From assembly GCA_012295275.1 (NCBI GenBank), contig CM022674.1, forward strand, positions 11,187,675 to 11,251,674: a stretch of 64,000 nt of DNA. The letters run 5' to 3'. The number at the start of each line of letters is the position of its first letter. The first letter of the stretch is position 1. The translations under genes and the position numbers were made by a program. Source of the stretch: Chrysomallon squamiferum (Eukaryota; Mollusca; Gastropoda; Neomphalida; Peltospiridae). Of this stretch, positions 52,630 to 64,000 are shown piece after piece. The notes beneath the pieces were generated by a model. The model was not told the origin of the DNA. It saw only the letters and a list, made by a program, of their open reading frames with translations, and did not search any database.

Positions 52630-52686
<57 letters not shown>

Positions 52687-53218
52687 ATTAATAGTACTAC
52701 TAGTATTAGTACTACTACTAGTACTACTACTACTACTTCTAGTAATATTTAAACTACTACTACTAGTAATAGTAATTGTACTGCTAGTACTACTACTACT
52801 ACTGCTGCTTTTACTAATGTTATTATTACTACTGTTATTACTACTACTACTAACAATAATAATAATAATAATTCTTATACTACTACTACTAATAATAAGA
52901 GTAATACTAATATTGATGCTAATACTAGTAATACTAGTGCCAGTACTGCTGCTACTACTATTAATAATTATATTATTGCTACTGTTACTGCTAAATAATA
53001 ATAATAACAATAATAACAATAATAATGATAATAATAAAAATAATAATAACAATAATAATATTATTACTATTATTATTATTACTATTATTGTTGTTATGAT
53101 TATTATCATTATGATTATGTTTATTATGATTATTATTATTGTTATTATTATTATTATTATTGTTATTATTATTATTATTATTGTAAACACCATCATTATC
53201 ATCATCATCATATATCTG
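52500..53218. repeat. (TTTG)n and (TAA/TACT/TTA)n low-complexity tract
   Basis: A (TTTG)n run at 52506-52525, then about 580 bases of triplet-like TAA, ACT and TTA blocks that change composition several times. Long Ile/Leu/Ser open frames on both strands are caused by the repeat. Confidence 0.94.
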
Positions 53219-54386
53219 TATTCATGAACTCAAGTAGTAGTTATTAACTTTTTGTGTGTAGTTATTCTCTACTTGATTTTCATTGTCCTAAACAAGGCCT
53301 CCATACATTATCATCTCTGTTCATTTTGCTGGATAAAACGTGCAATGTGGTTTGCCCTAAACAGGCCTCTCTAGTAGTCTAATTCAGTAAGACTTTGAGA
53401 CCTGTTTATTTCTGTCTTCAGCGGCGTTTGTTGTCAACAGTGCCGTCCCCGTAGTTTCAGTCACAGCAGTCGACGGTGTAAGACTCGTGTGGTTGTAATT
53501 TTTATTTTTTGTTTTTAATTGTTACAGTTTAGTGGGGATGATGTTATTGACTTTGTTGTTTTCACTGATGTGTCATAAAGCTAGTGAAACGATCGCCTGT
53601 GTTTTAGAAATAGTTTCAGTGTTTAAGTACTTGTCACACTGCTGTTGTAGATATTCTGGATTAATATTTAAAACAGTGTTTGCTACAGCTGTTAAAAAAA
53701 ACCCACCTAAATACTTTGACACCAGTGACAGAAATCTCTGATTTAATACAAACACAGAACCTGGACATAATCTGGAAATTAAAACGTAGAGGTACGTCGT
53801 GCCTTGCCGTGTACCCGTAACCCTTTCCATTTCCATCACAGTTGAAAGTATTTTGTTAGCTGTAAACAAGTTTCAACTGACTAGTCGTTACAGGAAAACT
53901 GTAAAACAAACTAAATTAATTTAAAAAGAAAAATAAAAGTATAAATGAGAACGAAATGATGATTCTGAAAAAGGTGAACATTTTGTATTTATTTTTGACT
54001 TCGAGAGAGATTTTGTTTGTATTTAATGTGTATTTTGTGTTCATTATATGCATATTATTAGTAATTATTTATTTTATTATTTAAATTACATTGAGACGTA
54101 TGCAAATATTTAAAAATATCGTTCAAAATTTAACTTGTAGAAGAGATCTAGTACATTTTGTTAGTACAGGGTAACTAAATACACAGCAGAATGGCGTGAG
54201 ATCTTGTATCTAAAAACACGTACTACTGGAACCTAATCGTCTGTTTGGTTTGCAGTGATAATAATCTGTGTTTATTTTTTTAATGTGTCTGTGCTGAGAA
54301 GTGGGTTCATCCTGTTACTGCTGAACTGAATGTCGCGGCAGACTTCATGAGAAAAAACGTCAAGTTTAGTGTACAACACCCAACTT
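53219..54386. other. non-coding region before the satellite
   Basis: Moderately complex sequence with overlapping open frames at 53532-53741 (+) and 53573-53869 (-), neither with splice or family support. It is locally GC-richer around 53400-53480. Nothing firmer is visible. Confidence 0.4.
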
Positions 54387-57300
54387 TCTCTGTCTGTGTG
54401 TCTCTTTGTCTATTATCAGTGTTGTATTATTTAATTATTTGAATATTCTCTGTCTGTGTGTCTCTTTGTCTATTATCCTATTGTATTATTTAATTATTTG
54501 AATATTCTCTGTCTGTGTGTCTCTTTGTCTATTATCAGTGTTGTATTATTTAATTATTTGAATATTCTCTGTCTGTGTGTCTCTTTGTCTATTATCATTC
54601 TCTGTCTGTGTGTCTCTTTGTGTTGTATTATTTAATTATTTGAATATTCTCTGTCTGTGTGTCTCTTTGTCTATTATCAGTGTTGTATTATTTAATTATT
54701 TGAATATTCTCTGTCTGTGTGTCTCTTTGTATTATTTAATTTATTTGAATATTCTCTGTCTGTGTGTCTCTTTGTCTATTATCAGTGTTGTATTATTTAA
54801 TTATTTGAATATTCTCTGTCTGTGTGTCTCTTTGTCTATTATCAGTGTTGTATTATTTATTATTTGAATATTCTCTGTCTGTGTGTCTCTTTGTCTATTA
54901 TCCTATTTGTATTATTTATTATTTGAATATTCTCTGTGTGTCTCTTGTGTGTATTATAGTGTTGTATTATTTAATTATTTGAATATTCTCTGTCTGTGTT
55001 TGTATTATTTGAATATCCTGTTGTATTTTTATTATTTATTATTTGAATATTCTCTGTCTGTGTGTCTCTTTGTCTATTATCCAGTGTTGTATTATTTATT
55101 ATTTGAATATTCTCTGTCTGTGTGTCTCTTTGTCTATTTTGTATTATTTATTATTTGAATATGTCTGTGTGTCTCTTTGTCTATTTATTTTTTTATTATT
55201 TGAATATTCTCTGTCTGTGTGTCTCTTTGTCTATTATCCTGTTGTATTATTTATTATTTGAATATTCTCTGTCTGTGTGTCTTTTTGTCTATTATCCTGT
55301 TTATTATTTATTTATTATTTGAATATTTTCTGTCTGTGTGTCTCTTTGTCTATTATCCTGTTGTATTATTTAATTATTTGAATATTCTCTGTCTGTGTGT
55401 CTTTGTGTGTGTGTTGTATTATTTTATTATTTGAATATTCTCTGTCTGTGTGTCTTTTGTCTATTATCAGTGTTGTATTATTTATTATTTGAATATTCTC
55501 TGTTCTTTGTCTATTATCAGTGTTGTATTATTTGTATTTGAATATTCTCTGTCTGTGTGTCTCTTTGTCTATTATCCTGTTGTATTATTTAATTATTTGA
55601 ATATTCTCTGTCTGTGTCTCTTTGTCTATTATCTTTGTCTATTTATATTCTCTGTCTGTGTGTCTCTTTGTGTTGTATTATTTAATTATTTGAATATTCT
55701 CTGTCTGTGTGTCTCTATTATTTTGTCTATTATCAGTGTTGTATTATTTATTATTTTATTATTTGAATATTCTCTGTCTGTGTCTCTTTGTCTCTTTGTT
55801 GTATTATTTAATTATTTGAATATTCTCTGTCTGTGTGTGTCTCTTTGTCTATTATTTATTTAATTATTTGAATATTTCTCTGTCTGTGTGTCTCTTTGTC
55901 TATTATCCTGTTGTATTATTTATTATTTGAATATTCTCTGTCTGTGTGTCTCTTTTTGTCTATTATCAGTGTTGTATTATTTATTATTTGAATATTCTCT
56001 GTCTGTGTGTCTCTTTGTCTATTATCAGTGTTGTATTATTTATTATTTGAATATTCTCTTTTTGTCTGTTGTATTATTTATTATTTGTCTGTCTGTGTGT
56101 CTTTGTTATTAGTGTTGTATTATTTATTATTTGAATATTCTCTGTCTGTGTGTCTCTTTGTCTATTATCAGTGTTGTATTATTTAATTATTTGAATATTC
56201 TCTGTCTGTGTGTCTCTTTGTCTATTATCCTGTTGTATTATTTATTATTTGAATATTCTCTGTCTGTGTGTCTCTTTGTCTATTATCAGTGTTGTATTAT
56301 TTATTATTTGAATATTCTCTGTCTGTGTGTCTCTTTGTCTATTATCAGTGTTGTATTATTTAATTATTTGAATATTCTCTGTCTGTGTGTCTCTTTTTGT
56401 CTATTATCCTGTTATTATTTTATTTAATTATTTGAATATTCTCTGTCTGTGTGTATTTTGTCTATTATCAGTTTGATTATTTATTATTTGAATATTCTCT
56501 GTCTGTGTGTCTCTTTGTCTATTATCAGTGTTGTATTATTTATTATTTGAATATTCTCTGTCTGTGTGTCTCTTTGTCTATTATCAGTGTTGTATTATTT
56601 ATTATTTGAATATTCTCTGTCTGTGTGTCTCTTTGTTTGTTATCAGTGTTGTATTATTTATTATTTGAATGTATTATTTAATTATTTGAATATTCTCTGT
56701 CTGTGTGTCTCTTTGTCTATTATCAGTGTTGTATTATTTATTATTTGAATATTCTCTGTCTGTGTGTCTCTTTGTATTTATTTAATTATTTGAATATTCT
56801 CTCTGTCTGTGTGTCTCTTTGTCTATTCTTTGTATTTGAATATTATTATGTGTCTCTCTTTGTTATTATTATTTATTATTTGATTATTTGAATATTCTCT
56901 GTCTGTGTGTCTCTTTGTCTATTATCCTGTTGTATTATTTAATTATTTGAATATTCTCTGTCTTTTGTCTATTATCCTGTTGTATTATTTAATTATTTGT
57001 GTGTCTCTTTGTCTATTATCCTGTTGTATTATTTAATTATTTGAATATTCTCTGTCTGTGTGTCTTTGTCTATTATCCTGTTGTATTATTTATTATTTGA
57101 ATATTCTCTGTCTGTGTGTCTCTTTGTCTCTTTGTCTATTTTATCCTGTTGTATTATTTAATTATTTGAATATTCTCTGTCTGTGTGTCTCTTTGTCTAT
57201 TATCCTGTTGTATTATTTAATTATTTGAATATTCTCTGTCTGTGTGTCTCTTTGTCTATTATCAGTGTTGTATTTATTTATTATTTGTCTGTATTATCTT

Positions 57301-60300
57301 TTGTCTATTATCCTGTTGTATTATTTATTATTTGAATATTCTCTGTCTGTGTGTCTCTTTGTCTATTATCCTGTTGTATTATTTAATTATTTGAATATTC
57401 TCTGTCTGTGTGTCTCTTTGTCTATTATCCTGTTGTATTATTTAATTATTTGAATATTCTCTGTCTGTGTGTCTCTTTGTCTATTATCAGTGTTGTATTA
57501 TTTAATTATTTGAATATTCTCTGTCTGTGTGTCTCTTTGTCTATTATCCTGTTGTATTATTTAATTATTTGAATATTCTCTGTCTGTGTGTCTCTTTGTC
57601 TATTATCCTGTTGTATTATTTAATTATTTGAATATTCTCTGTCTGTGTGTCTCTTTGTCTATTATCAGTGTTGTATTATTTAATTATTTGAATATTCTCT
57701 GTCTGTGTGTCTCTTTGTCTATTATCCTGTTGTATTATTTAATTATTTGAATATTCTCTGTCTGTGTGTGTCTCTTTGTCTATTATCCTGTTGTATTATT
57801 TAATTATTTGAATATTCTCTGTCTGTGTGTCTTATTTGAATATTCTCTGTCTGTGTGTCTCTTTTGTCTATTATCCAGTGTTGTATTATTTATTATTTCA
57901 TTCTCTGTCTGTGTGTCTCTTTGTATTATTTAATTATTTGAATATTCTCTGTCTGTGTGTCTCTTTGTCTATTATCCTGTTGTATTATTTATTATTTGAA
58001 TATTCTCTGTCTGTGTGTGTCTTTGTCTATTATCAGTGTTGTATTATTTAATTATTTGAATATTCTCTGTCTGTGTGTCTCTTTGTCTATTATCCTGTTG
58101 TATTATTTAATTATTTGAATATTCTCTGTCTGTGTGTCTCTTTGTCTATTATCAGTGTTGTATTATTTATTATTTGAATGTGTCTCTTTGTCTATTATCC
58201 TGTTGTATTATTTAATTATTTGAATATTCTCTGTCTGTGTGTCTCTTTGTCTATTATCAGTGTTGTATTATTTATTATTTGAATATTCTCTGTCTGTGTG
58301 TCTCTTTGTCTATTATCAGTGTTGTATTATTTATTATTTGAATATTCTCTGTCTGTGTGTCTCTTTGTCTATTATCAGTGTTGTATTATTTAATTATTTG
58401 AATATTCTGTCTGTGTGTCTCTTTGTCTATTATCCTGTTGTATTATTTAATTATTTGAATATTCTCTGTCTGTGTGTCTTTTTGTCTATTATCAGTGTTG
58501 TATTATTTAATTATTTGAATATTCTCTGTCTGTGTGTCTCTTTGTCTATTATCTATTTATCCTGTTGTATTATTTAATTATTTGAATATTCTCTGTCTGT
58601 GTGTCTCTTTGTCTATTATCCAGTGTTGTATTATTTGTGTTTGATATTCTCTGNNNNNNNNNNNNNNNNNNNNNNNNNNNNNNNNNNNNNNNNNNNNNNN
58701 NNNNNNNNNNNNNNNNNNNNNNNNNNNNNNNNNNNNNNNNNNNNNNNNNNNNNNNNNNNNNNNNNNNNNNNNNNNNNNNNNNNNNNNNNNNNNNNNNNNN
58801 NNNNNNNNNNNNNNNNNNNNNNNNNNNNNNNNNNNNNNNNNNNNNNNNNNNNNGTCTGTGTGTCTCTTTGTTTATTATCAGTGTTGTATTATTTAATTAT
58901 TTGAATATTCTCTGTCTGTGTGTCTCTTTGTCTATTATCAGTGTTGTATTATTTAATTATTTGAATATTCTCTGTCTGTGTGTCTCTTTGTCTATTATCA
59001 GTGTTGTATTATTTAATTATTTGAATATTCTCTGTCTGTGTGTCTCTTTGTCTATTATCCTGTTGTATTATTTAATTATTTGAATATTCTCTGTCTGTGT
59101 GTCTCTTTGTCTATTATCAGTGTTGTATTATTTAATTATTTGAATATTTCTCTGTCTGTGTGTCTATTATCAGTGTTTGTATTATTTTATCTGTCTGTGT
59201 TGTATGTATTTTAATTATTTGAATATTCTCTGTCTGTGTGTCTCTTTGTCTATTATCAGTGTTGTATTATTTAATTATTTGAATATTCTCTGTCTGTGTG
59301 TCTCTTTGTCTTTATCTGTTGTATTATTTATTATTTGAATATTCTCTGTCTGTGTGTCTCTTTGTCTATTATATTTATTATTTATTATTTGAATATTCTC
59401 TGTCTGTGTGTCTCTTTGTCTATTATCAGTGTTGTATTATTTATTATTTGAATATTCTCTGTCTGTGTGTCTCTTTGTCTATTATCAGTGTTGTATTATT
59501 TTAATTATTTGAATATTCTCTGTCTGTGTGTCTCTTTGTCTATTATCAGTGTTGTATTATTTAATTATTTGAATATTCTCTGTCTGTGTGTCTCTTTGTC
59601 TATTATCCTGTTGTATTATTTAATTATTTGAATATTCTCTGTCTGTGTGTCTCTTTGTCTATTATCAGTGTTGTATTATTTATTATTTGAATATTCTCTG
59701 TCTGTGTGTCTCTTTGTCTATTATCAGTGTATGTATTATTTATTATTTGAATATTCTCTGTCTGTGTGTCTCTTTGTCTATTATCCTGTTGTATTATTTA
59801 ATTATTTGAATATTCTCTGTCTGTGTGTCTCTTTGTCTATTATCAGTGTTGTATTATTTATTATTTGAATATTCTCTGTCTGTGTGTGTCTTTTTGTCTA
59901 TTATCAGTGTTGTATTATTTAATTATTTGAATATTCTCTGTCTGTGTGTCTCTTTGTCTATTATCAGTGTTGTATTATTTATTATTTGAATATTCTCTGT
60001 CTGTGTGTCTCTTTGTTATTATCAGTGTTGTATTATTTAATTATTTGAATATTCTCTGTCTGTGTGTCTCTTTGTTATTATCAGTGTTGTATTATTTATT
60101 ATTTGAATATTCTCTGTCTGTGTGTCTCTTTGTCTATTATCAGTGTTGTATTATTTATTATTTGAATATTCTCTGTCTGTGTGTCTCTTTGTCTATTATC
60201 CTGTTGTATTATTTAATTATTTGAATATTCTCTGTCTGTGTGTCTCTTTGTCTATTATCAGTGTTGTATTATTTATTATTTGAATATTCTCTGTCTGTGT

Positions 60301-63300
60301 GTCTCTTTGTCTATTATCAGTGTTGTATTATTTATTATTTGAATATTCTCTGTCTGTGTGTCTCTTTGTCTATTATCCTATTATCCTGTTGTATTATTTA
60401 TTATTTGAATATTCTCTGTCTGTGTGTCTCTTTGTCTATTATCAGTGTATGTATTATTTATTATTTGAATATTCTCTGTCTGTGTGTCTCTTTGTCTATT
60501 ATCAGTGTTGTATTATTTAATTATTTGAATATTCTCTGTCTGTGTGTCTCTTTGTCTATTATCAGTGTTGTATTATTTAATTATTTGAATATTCTCTGTC
60601 TGTGTGTCTCTTTGTCTATTATCAGTGTTGTATTATTTATTATTTGAATATTCTCTGTCTGTGTGTCTCTTTGTCTATTATCCTGTTGTATTATTTAATT
60701 ATTTGAATATTCTCTGTCTGTGTGTCTCTTTGTCTATTATCCTGTTGTATTATTTATTATTTGAATATTCTCTGTCTGTGTGTCTCTTTGTCTATTATCA
60801 GTGTTGTATTATTTAATTATTTGAATATTCTCTGTCTGTGTGTCTCTTTGTCTATTATCCTGTTGTATTATTTAATTATTTGAATATTCTCTGTGTGTGT
60901 GTCTCTTTGTCTATTATCCTGTTGTATTATTTATTATTTGAATATTCTCTGTCTGTGTGTCTCTTTGTCTATTATCCTGTTGTATTATTTAATTATTTGA
61001 ATATTCTCTGTCTGTGTGTCTCTTTGTCTATTATCCTGTTGTATTATTTATTATTTGAATATTCTCTGTCTGTGTGTCTCTTTGTCTATTATCAGTGTTG
61101 TATTATTTTATTATTTGAATATTCTCTGTCTGTGTGTCTCTTTGTCTATTATCCTGTTGTATTATTTAATTATTTGAATATTCTCTGTCTGTGTGTCTCT
61201 TTGTCTATTATCCTGTTGTATTATTTATTATTTGAATATTCTCTGTCTGTGTGTCTCTTTGTCTATTATCCTGTTGTATTATTTAATTATTTGAATATTC
61301 TCTGTCTGTGTGTCTCTTTGTCTATTATCAGTGTTGTATTATTTATTATTTGAATATTCTCTGTCTGTGTGTCTCTTTGTCTATTATCCTGTTGTATTAT
61401 TTAATTATTTGAATATTCTCTGTCTGTGTGTCTCTTTGTCTATTATCAGTGTTGTATTATTTAATTATTTGAATATTCTCTGTCTGTGTGTCTCTTTGTC
61501 TATTATCAGTGTTGTATTATTTAATTATTTGAATATTCTCTGTCTGTGTGTCTCTTTTGTCTATTATCAGTGTTGTATTATTTAATTATTTGAATATTCT
61601 CTGTCTGTGTGTCTCTTTGTCTATTATCAGTGTTGTATTATTTAATTATTTGAATATTCTCTGTCTGTGTGTCTCTTTGTCTATTATCAGTGTTGTATTA
61701 TTTAATTATTTGAATATTCTCTGTCTGTGTGTCTCTTTGTCTATTATCCTGTTGTATTATTTAATTATTTGAATATTCTCTGTCTGTGTGTCTCTTTGTC
61801 TATTATCAGTGTTGTATTATTTAATTATTTGAATATTCTCTGTCTGTGTGTCTCTTTGTCTATTATCAGTCAAAATTGTATTATTTAATTATTTGAATAT
61901 TCTCTGTCTGTGTGTGTATTATATTTGTATTATTTATTATTTGAATATTCTCTGTCTTTGTCTCTTTGTCTATTATCAGTGTTGTATTATTTAATTATTT
62001 GAATATTCTCTGTCTGTGTGTCTCTTTTTGTCTATTATCTGTGTGTTGTATTATTTTATTATTTGAATTATATTCTCTGTCTGTGTCTCTTTGTCTATTA
62101 TCCTGTTGTATTTGTTCATTATTATTTGAATATTCTCTGTTGTGTCTCTTTGTTTCAGTGTTGTATTATTTATTATTTGAATATTTCTGTCTGTCTGTGT
62201 GTCTCTTTGTCTATTATCAGTGTTGTATTATTTAATTATTTGAATATTCTCTGTCTGTGTGTCTCTTTTGTCTATTTTGTTGTATTATTTATTATTTGTG
62301 TTGTATTATTTTATTATTTGAATATTCTCTGTCTGTGTGTCTCTTTGTCTATTATCAGTGTTGTATTATTTAATTATTTGAATATTCTCTGTCTGTGTGT
62401 CTCTTTGTCTATTATCCTGTTGTATTATTTAATTATTTGAATATTCTCTGTCTGTGTGTCTCTTTGTCTATTATCAGTGTTGTATTATTTAATTATTTGA
62501 ATATTCTCTGTCTGTGTGTCTCTTTGTCTATTATCAGTGTTGTATTATTTAATTATTTGAATATTCTCTGTCTGTGTGTCTCTTTGTCTATTATCAGTGT
62601 TGTATTATTTAATTATTTGAATATTCTCTGTCTGTGTGTCTCTTTGTCTATTATCCTGTTGTATTATTTAATTATTTGAATATTCTCTGTCTGTGTGTCT
62701 TTGTCTATTATCAGTGTTGTATTATTTTATTATTTGAATATTCTCTGTCTGTGTGTCTCTTTGTCTATTATTATTATTTATTATTTGAATATTCTCTGTC
62801 TGTGTGTCTCTTTTTGTCTATTATCAGTGTTGTATTATTTATTATTTGAATATTCTCTGTCTGTGTGTCTCTTTGTTGTGTCTTTATTATTTATTATTTG
62901 AATATTCTCTGTCTGTGTGTCTCTTTGTCTATTATCAGTGTTGTATTATTTATTATTTGAATATTTTGTTATTTAATTTATTTTGAATGTGTCTCTTTGT
63001 TCTCTGTCTGTGTGTCTATTATCCTGTTGTATTATTTATTATTTGAATATTCTCTGTCTGTGTGTCTCTTTGTCTATTATCCTGTTGTATTATTTAATTA
63101 TTTGAATATTCTCTGTCTGTGTGTCTCTTTGTCTATTATCCTGTTGTATTATTTAATTATTTGAATATTCTCTGTCTGTGTGTCTCTTTGTCTATTATCC
63201 TGTTGTATTATTTATTATTTGAATATTCTCTGTCTGTGTGTGTCTTTGTCTATTATCCTGTTGTATTATTTAATTATTTGAATATTCTCTGTCTGTGTGT

Positions 63301-64000
63301 CTCTTTGTCTATTATCCTGTTGTATTATTTATTATTTGAATATTCTCTGTCTGTGTGTCTTTGTCTTTGTATTTTATTATTTCTATTATCTGTCTGTTGT
63401 CGTGTTGTATTATTTATTATTTGAATATTCTCTGTCTGTGTGTCTCTTTGTCTATTATTTGTATTATTTTATTATTTGAATATTCTCTGTCTGTGTCTTT
63501 TGTTATTATCCTGTTGTATTATTTAATTATTTGAATATTCTCTGTCTGTGTGTGTCTCTTTGTCTATTATCCTGTTGTATTATTTAATTATTTGAATATT
63601 CTCTGTCTGTGTGTCTCTTTGTCTATTATCAGTGTTGTATTATTTAATTATTTGAATATTCTCTGTCTGTGTGTCTCTTTGTCTATTATCAGTGTTGTAT
63701 TATTTAATTATTTGAATATTCTCTGTCTGTGTGTCTCTTTGTCTATTATCAGTGTTGTATTATTTATTATTTGAATATTCTCTGTCTGTGTGTCTCTTTG
63801 TCTATTATCAGTGTTGTATTATTTATTATTTGAATATTCTCTGTCTGTGTGTCTCTTTGTCTATTATCAGTGTATGTTGTATTATTTATTATTTGAATAT
63901 TCTCTGTCTGTGTGTCTCTCTTTTGTCTCTATTATCAGTGTTGTATTATTTATTATTTGAATATTCTGTTATTTTTATTATTTGAATATTCTCTGTCTGT
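54387..64000 (+). repeat. ~60-bp satellite array, running off the window
   Basis: About 9.4 kb of tandem units, around 155-160 by length. Key parts of the unit are TCTCTGTCTGTGTGTCTCTT, TGTCTATTATCAGTGTTGTA and TTATTTAATTATTTGAATAT. Two sites vary: CAGTG versus CCTG, and TTTAATT versus TTTATT, giving units of 58-60 bp; all four combinations occur. Truncated or rearranged units are commoner at 54.4-57.3, 61.9-63.0 and near 63.4 kb, while 59.5-61.8 kb is very regular. Short open frames (CVSLSIISVVLF type) are by-products. The true length is unknown because of a gap. Confidence 0.98.
58654..58853. other. assembly gap, 200 N
   Basis: Exactly 200 N inside the satellite. A round number indicates a placeholder at a scaffold join, so array length and orientation across it are uncertain. 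Confidence 0.99.

Noticed and set aside
52612-53227. 199- and 136-codon open frames on opposite strands
   Set aside because: Ile/Leu/Ser/Asn strings generated by triplet microsatellites.
53532-53869. Overlapping 69- and 98-codon frames on opposite strands
   Set aside because: They overlap antisense to each other, neither shows a recognisable motif, and codon use does not favour either.
54577-63985. Dozens of plus-strand open frames reading CVSLSIISVVLF-type peptides
   Set aside because: They all come from the 60-bp satellite, end wherever the unit length shifts frame, and have no start or splice context.

Overview
This is a eukaryotic, metazoan nuclear window: AT-rich, intron-dense and packed with microsatellites. 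The genes have many short exons with GT-AG introns. The best guess is a lophotrochozoan, probably a mollusc, judging from a secreted CAP-EGF-ShKT protein, tRNA-derived SINE-like fragments and (GT)n/(TATG)n-rich introns. That placement is inference; no species can be named. Every gene model here was built by hand by joining exons at splice sites.

Layout: 1-12.2 kb is mostly non-coding (microsatellites, a 36-bp minisatellite, degenerate 50-65-bp repeats), with two weak minus-strand candidate exons and a possible CRE-bearing promoter near 11.3 kb. At 12.3-16.7 kb (+) lies a 4-exon gene for a two-pass membrane protein resembling DUF1647-type glycosyltransferase-like proteins. At 18.8-22.6 kb (-) lies a complete 9-exon GAPDH. 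At 25.8-31.3 kb (-) lies D2HGDH (mitochondrial D-2-hydroxyglutarate dehydrogenase), whose reading frame is broken in three places. It is head-to-head with DCPS (scavenger mRNA decapping enzyme, +, 31.7-34.1 kb) across about 370 bp. At 34.9-40.2 kb (-) lies a secreted CAP-EGF-ShKT protein. At 42.4-52.0 kb (-) lies a 14-exon gene for a ~958-aa DUF4470 plus MYND zinc-finger protein with one apparent 1-bp frameshift. From about 54.39 kb to the window end is a single ~60-bp satellite array, interrupted by a 200-N gap.

The genes are unrelated housekeeping and accessory genes; there is no operon-like logic. The most unusual signal is the relation between tandem repeats and splice sites. Three minisatellites begin within a few to about 30 bases of annotated 5' splice sites, and in two of them each repeat unit carries a copy of a donor-like motif (GTGAGTA or GGTAAAT). 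The large terminal satellite has a unit laid out like a 3' splice site (A-rich branch-like segment, long pyrimidine/GT tract, TATTATCAG). Another repeat supplies the stop codon of the MYND gene. The indels in D2HGDH and the MYND gene sit in otherwise well-conserved coding sequence, so assembly error is the first explanation to test.
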